NCBI GenBank assembly: GCA_902773415.1 | Contig: CACYEE010000006.1 | Coordinates: 1-12,840, forward strand | Direction of reading: 5' to 3' | Origin: an uncultured Actinomyces sp. | GTDB lineage: Bacteria; Actinomycetota; Actinomycetes; Actinomycetales; Actinomycetaceae | Length of the DNA: 12,840 nt | Part shown: in pieces, positions 6,811 through 11,922 of the stretch | Position numbering within the stretch: position 1 is the first letter of the stretch | Layout: every line of letters starts with the position of its first letter | The notes under the pieces: model-generated | What the model was told of the DNA's origin: nothing | Database searches by the model: none | Seen by the model: the letters and a program-made list of their open reading frames with translations, nothing else | Position numbers and translations under genes: made by a program

Positions 6811-6944
6811 GGGAACAGGGCGGTGCCGGGCCGGTGCGCCGCCGCGGTGCCGGAGGGCGGGGCGACGCGGGGTATCGTCGTGCTGCGTCGCGTGGGTTCG
6901 CATGGGGTGCCGGCCCCGAATTCGGCCCGGGTTCCGCTCCGGCG

Positions 6945-6980
6945 CTCGTGCCGTCTCCCGCAACGAGATGACGGCACGAG
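6945..6980. terminator. Stable hairpin downstream of gluQ, possible bidirectional terminator
   Basis: CTCGTGCCGTC (6945-6955) pairs perfectly with GACGGCACGAG (6970-6980) across a 14-nt loop. It lies 135 nt after the gluQ stop, in the gap between convergent transcripts. No T-run follows on either strand, so it would be a non-canonical (hairpin-only) terminator or a structural RNA element. Confidence 0.4.
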
Positions 6981-7047
6981 GAGGGGGCTGTTCCGGAAGG
7001 GCGGACCTGCCGTTGGATGTCGAAGGGGGGCGGACTGGTGTCGGAGC

Positions 7048-7168
7048 GGGGAGTATCCCCTTTGCGACGCCCGGATTTCTGGCTTGCGCGCACGGCAGGG
7101 GCGGGAATCGGAACGACATGCCGACCTCCCGCCTGCCAAATCCGGGTTCCCTGTCTGGGACATGCCCC
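7048..7168. repeat. 121-bp inverted-repeat element, repeat family copies 2 and 3
   Basis: The 31-nt unit at 7048-7078 reads GGGG-AGTA-TCCC-N10-CCCGGATTT. Its counterpart at 7138-7168, on the opposite strand, reads GGGG-CATG-TCCC-N10-CCCGGATTT. Between them a further imperfect stem joins the GGCAGG/CGGGA block (about 7094-7106) to TCCCGCCTGCC (about 7127-7137). The whole can fold into one long cruciform. No terminal transposase or obvious target duplication is visible. It lies just beyond the 3' end of the 67-residue ORF. Architecture resembles small non-autonomous or REP-type elements; this is inference. Confidence 0.6.
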
Positions 7169-7198
7169 AAGGCCTCGGTTCCGACTTTGCGCTGCGCG

Positions 7199-7402
7199 TC
7201 ACAAGAGGGCGAGAAGGGCCGCGGCAACACCGCTCAGGATGGCGGCAGTCGGGATGGCAAACGCGCGCGTGGGGCGCTTGGGATGTTCGGGCAGGTAGTC
7301 ATGGCCGGGAATGTAGCCGCCGTAGTTGTAGCCGCCGTGCTCGCGAAGATCGTTATCGAACAGTCCGCCGGAAATGGGGGCGTCAACGGTCTGGATGCTC
7401 AT
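7199..7402 (-). CDS. Small tail-anchored membrane protein, function unknown
   Basis: A 67-residue product with no recognised family. The N-terminal two thirds are soluble-looking, with a Gly/Tyr/His-rich segment EHGGYNYGGYIPGHDYLPEHP (21-41). A basic stretch (PKRPTR, 41-46) precedes a single hydrophobic helix, AFAIPTAAILSGVAAALLALL, that runs to the last residue. This predicts a C-tail anchor with the N-terminus in the cytoplasm. Start confidence is high because AAGGAG sits 6-7 nt before the ATG. It has its own promoter candidate just downstream of the ybaK stop, about 70 nt upstream, with an overlapping palindrome. It is co-oriented with ybaK, but any functional link is unknown. The strong Shine-Dalgarno contrasts with the leaderless neighbours. 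Confidence 0.75.
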   Translation of the reverse strand: MSIQTVDAPISGGLFDNDLREHGGYNYGGYIPGHDYLPEHPKRPTRAFAIPTAAILSGVAAALLALL

Positions 7403-7467
7403 CGTATTCTCCTTGCAGCAGTGGGTTTGGTGCCGAAGGCGGCTTCTTGGTTCAAGTATCGGCGAGG

Positions 7468-7497
7468 ATGATAGCTATTATCATGAAAACGGCTCAA
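7468..7497 (-). promoter_or_regulatory. Promoter and overlapping palindrome upstream of the 67-aa gene
   Basis: On the minus strand TTGAGC (7492-7497) and TATCAT (7468-7473) are separated by 18 nt, a reasonable sigma-70-type pair. The -10 lies inside the inverted repeat ATGATA-N5-TATCAT (7468-7484), an unusually AT-rich island in this GC-rich DNA. The arrangement suggests a repressor or activator site over the promoter. The regulator is unknown. The -35 overlaps the ybaK stop codon region. Confidence 0.5.
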
Positions 7498-8078
7498 TTC
7501 ACATGTGGTGTTGGCCGCGTGTCTCGCCTGATTTTCGGCGTTTCGCCCCGCAAGCTCCGGTTTTCGGCTCGGAAATGGCGGGCGTGGTCGGCAAGCGGCG
7601 CGAAGCTCCCGCGAGTGAGCGCGGCAAGATCGGCCGGGGCGAGCTCCACCGAGAGCGTTCTCTTTCCTCCAGACACCAGCATCCGCTCAAGTCCTTCGGC
7701 GCTTGCGTCGATGAATGTCGGCACCGCCTTGCGCTGGCCGATCGGCGAAATCCCGCCGGTCACGTAGCCGGTGAGGCGTTCGGCGGCGCTCGGGTCCATC
7801 ATCTGCGCGCGCTTGCCGCCCGCCGCTTTCGCCAGGGATTTCAGGTTCAGCATGGCGTTGGCCGGCACCACCGCGCAGGCGGGTTTGCCGTCCACGTTCG
7901 CCATGAGCGTCTTGAACACCTCGCCCAGCTCGAAGCCGAGGATCTGCGCCGAATCGATCGCGTATCCGCGATCCATGTGCTCGGAATGTTCGTATTCGTG
8001 CAGCGTGTAGGCCACGCCCGCCTTTTCGAGCGCCTGGAGCGCATGGGTGCCGGACTGTGCGCGCTTTTTCTTCGCCAT
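7494..8078 (-). CDS. ybaK: Cys-tRNA(Pro)/Cys-tRNA(Cys) deacylase YbaK/EbsC
   Basis: A trans-editing enzyme that hydrolyses mischarged Cys-tRNA(Pro). The 194-residue protein has the YbaK/ProX fold landmarks: HEYEHSEHMDRGYAIDSAQILG (27-48), the conserved lysine K56 in VFKTLMAN (54-61), a VVPANAMLNLKSLAKAAGGKRAQMMDP region (70-96), and the signature GYVTGGISPIGQRKAVPTFID (104-124). The start at 8078 (MAKKKRAQSGTHAL) fits the family N-terminus; the frame continues upstream to 8303 without homology. TACAGT lies 6 nt before this ATG, so the message is probably leaderless. The family usually ends near residue 165; here a basic tail of about 28 residues (HARHFRAENRSLRGE...) is added. It is divergent from the marR operon. 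Confidence 0.9.
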   Translation of the reverse strand: MAKKKRAQSGTHALQALEKAGVAYTLHEYEHSEHMDRGYAIDSAQILGFELGEVFKTLMANVDGKPACAVVPANAMLNLKSLAKAAGGKRAQMMDPSAAERLTGYVTGGISPIGQRKAVPTFIDASAEGLERMLVSGGKRTLSVELAPADLAALTRGSFAPLADHARHFRAENRSLRGETPKIRRDTRPTPHVN

Positions 8079-8084
8079 GTGCCT

Positions 8085-8090
8085 ACTGTA
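8085..8090 (-). promoter_or_regulatory. -10 box of ybaK, leaderless geometry
   Basis: The minus strand reads TACAGT, 6 nt, then ATG at 8078. The 8-base string GGTACAGT and the spacing match those at the GH3 start. No ribosome-binding site lies between box and start codon. No clear -35 is visible. Confidence 0.55.
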
Positions 8091-8193
8091 CCTTCCGGGC
8101 CCTCCGTGCTCGGCGGTCCGTGTGTGCGTCGCGGCTGTTTCGGGCCGCGCGTGCCAGGCGTTCTTGCCCTCGGCGAGATGGACGTGGACGGGC

Positions 8194-8232
8194 TTGCCGG
8201 CGCTTGGCTCGGGATGGTACTTTACATGTAAA
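8194..8232 (+). promoter_or_regulatory. Promoter and operator of the marR-MDR-ABC operon
   Basis: TTGCCG (8194-8199) and TACTTT (8218-8223) with an 18-nt spacer form a plausible promoter. The perfect 12-nt palindrome TTTACATGTAAA (8221-8232) overlaps the -10 and the expected transcription start. That position suits a repressor that blocks RNA polymerase. Because the first gene encodes a MarR-type protein, autorepression is the simplest reading. A second small palindrome, TGCCTGGAGGCA (8242-8253), lies just before the ribosome-binding site. Binding is inferred, not shown. Confidence 0.6.
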
Positions 8233-8269
8233 ACAAGTGTGTGCCTGGAGGCATGCGAGAGGAGGCGGC

Positions 8270-8716
8270 ATGGCTCGCCACGCGAATGAAACGGCTCTGG
8301 CAAGCGCCATCATCGCTGCGGAAATCGACGTATGGAACCGCATCGAGCACGAGCTCAAGGCCTCGGGCTCCCGCCTGAATGCCGCGCGTTTCTTCCTCCT
8401 GCGCGCCATGTCGGGCGAGGCGGTCACGATCACCGACGCCGCGCGGCGAGTCAAGGCAACGCCGGCCGCCGCATCCAGGCTTGTCGACCGCATGGGCTCT
8501 GATGGTCTCGTCGCCAAGATTCCCAATCCCGAGGATCGCAGATCCAGCCTCCTTGCGGCAACGGAGGCCGGCCTCGCGGAGCTGGAACGCGCCTGCCCAA
8601 GCATCGAAGCGGCATTCTCGGCATGCTTCTCCGGCCTGGATGCCAAGGAAATGGAAAGCCTGGCGGCCGCCCTGGCCGAGATTTCCGCCCACGCAAAAAG
8701 GGAGGGAAAGGCATGA
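8270..8716 (+). CDS. MarR family transcriptional regulator
   Basis: A 148-residue winged-helix DNA-binding protein, expected to act as a dimer. The recognition-helix region is ITDAARRVKATPAAASRLVDRM (54-75). The wing carries the family hallmark PNPEDRRSSLLAATEAGLAEL (85-105, with D89-x-R91). Flanking helices at the N-terminus (8-32) and C-terminus (108-143) would form the dimer interface. Two cysteines, C109 and C119, lie in the dimerisation region and might sense oxidants, but this is speculation. The start at 8270 follows GAGAGGAGG with 5-nt spacing; upstream sequence in frame is non-coding. It heads a six-gene operon, and its stop overlaps the next start by 4 nt. MarR-like GbsR/OpcR proteins control OpuC-type transporters in Bacillus, so a similar role here is plausible. 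Confidence 0.9.
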   Translation: MARHANETALASAIIAAEIDVWNRIEHELKASGSRLNAARFFLLRAMSGEAVTITDAARRVKATPAAASRLVDRMGSDGLVAKIPNPEDRRSSLLAATEAGLAELERACPSIEAAFSACFSGLDAKEMESLAAALAEISAHAKREGKA

Positions 8717-9822
8717 CCGGCCTTGCCATCCCGTTGCCGGCGCCGGCCACGATGCGCGCCGCCATCCTCGACGGCCCGGGCGCCCCGGAGACATTCGCGA
8801 TTCGACGGATGCCCGTTCCCAAGCCCGGCGACGGCGAGGTGCTCATTCGCGTCATGGCCGCCGGCCTGAACCAATCCGAAATGCACTTCCGGCAGGGCAT
8901 CGCCGATTTCGGCTCCTTCCCGCGCATCCCCGGCCTGGAAGCCGTCGGAATCGTCGTGGATGCTCCCGGGGGCGAGTTCGAGGCGGGAAGCCGGGTGGCC
9001 GCGCTGATGGGCGGCATGGGGCGAACATTCGACGGAAGCTACGCGGAATACTCCTGCGTGCCCGCAAGCATCTGCATCCCCTTTGCCTCGGCCCTGGATT
9101 GGGCGACGCTTGGCGCCGTCCCCGAAATGCTACAGACGGCCAGAGGCTCCCTGGAAATCGGCCTCGCGGCCAAGGCGGGCCAGACGGTTCTCGTTCGCGG
9201 CGCGACATCCTCCGTCGGCCTGGCGATTCTCGGCCTCGCATGCCTTCGCGGAATCCGCACCATCGCCACCACGCGAAGCGCCGGGCGTGCGCAATTCCTG
9301 CGCGAAGCCGGCGCGGACTGCGTCGTCCTCGACGACGGCCCGATTGCATCGCGCGTGCGAGAGCTTGCTCCCGGAGGGGTCGATGGTGCCGTCGAACTCG
9401 TCGGGACGACGACGCTTCGCGACACGCTTGCCTGCGTTGCCCGCTTCGGAACTGTCTGCGTCACCGGAGGCCTCGGCGGAGGCTGGACGCTCGACGCCTT
9501 CTATCCGATCGGGGACATTCCGAATTCCGTGCGGCTGACGGGATACTCCGGCGAAGCGGCCGACCTGCGCCCGCAAGCGCTCCAGGAATACCTCGACGCC
9601 GTTGCCGCGGGCCGGATTCGCCTGCCCCTCGGACCGGTGTACGGGCTCGACGAGGTCGCCCGGGCCCACCGCGAAATGGAGGAAGGCGCCGCCCTCGGCA
9701 AGCAGGTGCTTCTCGTCGGAAGAAGCGACGCGCTGCCGTCAAGCGCCCCGTCGGATGCCTCGGCAAGAGTCCCCGCAAGCGCCCCGGCAGACGCCCCGGC
9801 GGCGGGAAAGGAGCACGAATGA
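8713..9822 (+). CDS. Zinc-independent MDR oxidoreductase (quinone-oxidoreductase-like)
   Basis: A probable NADPH-dependent reductase of the medium-chain dehydrogenase superfamily, 369 residues. Seen in order: the GroES-like domain with MRAAILDGPGAPETF (14-28), GEVLIRVMAAGLNQSEMHFRQG (41-62), IPGLEAVGIV (72-81) and GSYAEYSCVP (108-117); then the Rossmann domain with VLVRGATSSVGLAI (159-172) and TTRSAGR (186-192), which suggests NADPH; and the C-terminal YGLDEVARAHREMEEGAALGKQVLLV (310-335). The catalytic zinc cysteine of alcohol dehydrogenases is replaced (LNQSEMH), and the structural zinc cysteines are missing, so it groups with quinone/enone reductases. A 34-residue Ser/Ala/Pro tail (336-369) follows the domain. 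The start codon overlaps the marR stop (ATGA) and is preceded by GGAGGGAAAGG. Substrate unknown; co-expression with an osmolyte-type importer is unusual. Confidence 0.87.
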   Translation: MTGLAIPLPAPATMRAAILDGPGAPETFAIRRMPVPKPGDGEVLIRVMAAGLNQSEMHFRQGIADFGSFPRIPGLEAVGIVVDAPGGEFEAGSRVAALMGGMGRTFDGSYAEYSCVPASICIPFASALDWATLGAVPEMLQTARGSLEIGLAAKAGQTVLVRGATSSVGLAILGLACLRGIRTIATTRSAGRAQFLREAGADCVVLDDGPIASRVRELAPGGVDGAVELVGTTTLRDTLACVARFGTVCVTGGLGGGWTLDAFYPIGDIPNSVRLTGYSGEAADLRPQALQEYLDAVAAGRIRLPLGPVYGLDEVARAHREMEEGAALGKQVLLVGRSDALPSSAPSDASARVPASAPADAPAAGKEHE

Positions 9823-10547
9823 TCGAATTCGAGCACGTTGGCAAGAAATACCCGGACGGGACGGTGGCCGTGGCCGACGCGTCCTTCACCGTCGCCTCGC
9901 ACACCACCACGGTGCTGCTGGGAACCTCGGGATCGGGCAAGACGACCCTGCTTCGCATGGTCAACCGCATGGCCGAGCCGACCTCGGGCCGGGTGCTCTG
10001 GGACAGGCGCGACATCGCGGAGATGGACCCGGTGCCTCTGCGCCGCTCCATCGGATACGTCTTGCAGGAAGGCGGCCTGTTCCCGCACCGAACCGTGCTG
10101 GACAACATCGCGACCATTCCCGTGCTCGAAGGCATCGGCCGCGCTCGGGCGCGCGCGGAAGCGGGAAGGCTGCTCCAACTCGTCGGCCTCGATTCCGGCT
10201 TCGCAACCCGCTATCCCTCCCAGCTTTCGGGAGGCCAGCGCCAGCGGGTCGGCGTCGCCCGCGCCCTCGCGAACAGGCCCCTCGTGCTGCTCATGGACGA
10301 ACCCTTCGGCGCCCTCGACCCGCTTGTACGCGCCGACCTTCAGAACCAGCTCATGGCAATCCGGGCCGAACTCGGCACCACGATCCTCTTCGTGACCCAC
10401 GACGTCGACGAAGCCATGCTGCTCGGACATCAGATCATCGTCCTGTCTGCGGGCGGCCGAATCGAACAGGCGGGCACTCCCGAAGACATCGCAAAGCGGC
10501 CCGCAAGCCCCTTCGTCGCGGACTTCATCGGAAGGACGAGGCCGTGA
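9819..10547 (+). CDS. ABC transporter ATPase, OpuCA/ProV-like quaternary-amine uptake family
   Basis: The energy-coupling ATPase of the importer, 242 residues. Walker A is GTSGSGKT (35-42), the Q-loop is Q83 in VLQEGGLFPH, the signature is LSGGQRQRV (136-144), Walker B is LVLLMDE (155-161), the D-loop is GALD, and the switch His is H194 in FVTHDVDEA. VLQEGGLFPHRTVLDNIATIP and HDVDEAMLLGHQI are typical of the osmoprotectant branch. It lacks the C-terminal CBS domains found in OpuCA and ProV (about 380-400 residues), which in those proteins tie transport to ionic strength; it ends just after FIGRTRP. The start overlaps the stop of the MDR gene (ATGA) and follows GGAAAGGAG. Family assignment is secure; the substrate is inferred. 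Confidence 0.92.
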   Translation: MIEFEHVGKKYPDGTVAVADASFTVASHTTTVLLGTSGSGKTTLLRMVNRMAEPTSGRVLWDRRDIAEMDPVPLRRSIGYVLQEGGLFPHRTVLDNIATIPVLEGIGRARARAEAGRLLQLVGLDSGFATRYPSQLSGGQRQRVGVARALANRPLVLLMDEPFGALDPLVRADLQNQLMAIRAELGTTILFVTHDVDEAMLLGHQIIVLSAGGRIEQAGTPEDIAKRPASPFVADFIGRTRP

Positions 10548-11176
10548 ACTGGACCTTCGCAAACGCCAGCCAGATCGTGGCGCTTCTTGGCGCGCACCTG
10601 GCCGTCGCCCTGCCCGCGCTCGCGGCCTCCGCCGCCCTGGCCATCCCGCTCGGGCACCTGGCCCATTGGCACCGGCGTCTCGGCGGCCCGCTGCTGTCCG
10701 CCCTGGGCATCCTCTACGCGATTCCCTCGCTTCCGCTGCTCATCGTCGTCCCGGCCATGTTCGGCACAGGCCTGCGCAATCCCGTCAACATGGTCATCGT
10801 CCTCACGCTGTACGGCGTGGCCATCCTCGCGCGCCACGCGGCGGACGGCTTCGCTTCCGTGCCGCGCGACGTTCTCGAGGCGGCCCGCGCCTGCGGCTAC
10901 ACGAAGCTGCGGCGCTTCGCCGAAGTCGAGCTTCCGCTGGCCCTGCCGGTCATCATGGCGGGAATGCGCGTCGTCGCGGTGTCGACGGTGTCGCTCGTGA
11001 CGGTCGGCTCCGTGATCGGCCTGCGCTCGCTCGGCTCGCTCTTCACCGACGGCTTCCAGCGCGGCATTGCCGGGGAGGTGGGTGCCGGCCTGGTCCTGAC
11101 CGTGCTGCTTGCCCTCGCGCTCGACGGAACGCTGCTCCTGGCCGAGCGGCGAGCGACCAGATGGAGGCGCCCATGA
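10544..11176 (+). CDS. Quaternary-amine ABC transporter permease (OpuCB/OpuCD-like), first subunit
   Basis: An integral membrane permease of 210 residues. Hydrophobic segments lie at about 12-38, 48-72, 80-97, 134-158 and 176-199. The cytoplasmic coupling motif is EAARACGYTKLRRFAEVELPLALPVIMAG (112-140), matching the EAA consensus. YAIPSLPLLIVVPAMFGTGLRNPVNMVIVLTLYGVAIL (58-95) is characteristic of osmoprotectant permeases (PSLPLL near PALFG). The start is a GTG in a GTGA overlap with the ATPase stop, preceded by GGAAGGAC; the frame is open far upstream but in non-coding sequence. It should pair with the following permease as a heterodimer. The N-terminus seems complete. Confidence 0.9.
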   Translation: MNWTFANASQIVALLGAHLAVALPALAASAALAIPLGHLAHWHRRLGGPLLSALGILYAIPSLPLLIVVPAMFGTGLRNPVNMVIVLTLYGVAILARHAADGFASVPRDVLEAARACGYTKLRRFAEVELPLALPVIMAGMRVVAVSTVSLVTVGSVIGLRSLGSLFTDGFQRGIAGEVGAGLVLTVLLALALDGTLLLAERRATRWRRP

Positions 11177-11922
11177 TCTGGCTTCTTCTCGACTGGCTTT
11201 CCGAAGCCTCCAACTGGACGGGTACGAACGGCATCCTCGCACGTCTGGCCGAACATCTGGCCATCACGGGCGGCGTCGTCCTCGCAGGGGCAGCACTCGC
11301 CTTGCCCGTCGGCGCTCTCATCGGACATTCGGGGCGCGGAGGAGGGGCCGTCGCGGCGATTGCGGGCGCGGTGCGCGCCCTGCCGACCCTCGGCCTGCTG
11401 ACCATCTTCGGCCTGTGGTTCGGAATCGGCCTCGGCGCCCCGATGCTCGCCCTGCTTGTCCTCGCCGTGCCGCCGCTGCTTGCGGGCGCCTATTCGGGCA
11501 TCGATTCGGCCGACCGCACGACGGTCGACGCGGCCCGGGCAATCGGCCTGACCGAATGGCAGATCCTGCGCGACGTCGAGCTCCCCGCAGCCGCCGGAAT
11601 CCTCATGGGATCCCTGCGCTCGGCGATCCTACAGGTGGTGGCCACGGCCACGCTCGCCGCCTACACGGCGGATGCCGGGCTTGGCCGCTTCATCTTCGCA
11701 GGCATGAAGACGCGCGACTATGGGGAAATGCTGGGCGGGGCGCTTCTCGTCGTCCTGCTCGCCCTTGCGCTCGACGCGCTGCTTGCCCTCGCGACGCGGG
11801 CCGTGCTTCGCCGCGCCGCACCCCAGGACCGGGCCGGCACGCCCGCAGGCCGACGAGCAGCCGGTGCGGGCCTCGGGGCGCCCGCGGGCCACGGCTCGAA
11901 AGCCGGAAAGGACATCTCATGA
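11173..11922 (+). CDS. Quaternary-amine ABC transporter permease (OpuCB/OpuCD-like), second subunit
   Basis: A 249-residue permease. Hydrophobic segments lie at about 28-50, 57-84, 88-106, 137-162 and 186-212. The EAA-type loop is DAARAIGLTEWQILRDVELPAAAGILMG (119-146). VRALPTLGLLTIFGLWFGIG (67-86) and LAVPPLLAGAYSGIDSADRTTVDAARAIG (97-125) are typical of this transporter family. The start at ATG 11173 is chosen over 11161 because it keeps the 4-nt ATGA overlap seen throughout the operon and has GGAGG 5 nt upstream. The last 35 residues (215-249) form an Ala/Gly/Arg-rich tail beyond the last helix, not typical of the family. It is expected to form the channel with the preceding subunit. Confidence 0.9.
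   Translation: MIWLLLDWLSEASNWTGTNGILARLAEHLAITGGVVLAGAALALPVGALIGHSGRGGGAVAAIAGAVRALPTLGLLTIFGLWFGIGLGAPMLALLVLAVPPLLAGAYSGIDSADRTTVDAARAIGLTEWQILRDVELPAAAGILMGSLRSAILQVVATATLAAYTADAGLGRFIFAGMKTRDYGEMLGGALLVVLLALALDALLALATRAVLRRAAPQDRAGTPAGRRAAGAGLGAPAGHGSKAGKDIS

Larger units (their letters stand above)
6811..7198. other. Gene-free 390-bp spacer rich in inverted repeats
   Basis: It lies between gluQ and the 67-residue ORF, which converge on it. All long frames here are open only because of the high GC content and give Arg/Pro/Gly-rich, unstructured translations, with no ribosome-binding site or recognisable domain. It contains a strong 11-bp hairpin (6945-6980) and a 121-bp inverted-repeat element (7048-7168). 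I found no tRNA-like cloverleaf. Confidence 0.6.

Noticed and set aside
5921..7093. 390-codon minus-strand frame opposite gluQ
   Set aside because: It is Arg/Pro/Ser-rich shadow sequence opposite a well-supported synthetase.
6811..7198. Possible tRNA or small RNA gene suggested by the many stems
   Set aside because: No cloverleaf geometry, T-loop GTTCRANNC or anticodon arm could be assembled; the stems are better explained as palindromic repeats.
6823..7767. 314-codon plus-strand frame over the 6811-7198 spacer and the 67-residue gene
   Set aside because: It has no ribosome-binding site, an Arg/Gly/Ser-rich composition, and it crosses inverted repeats and two minus-strand genes with better support.
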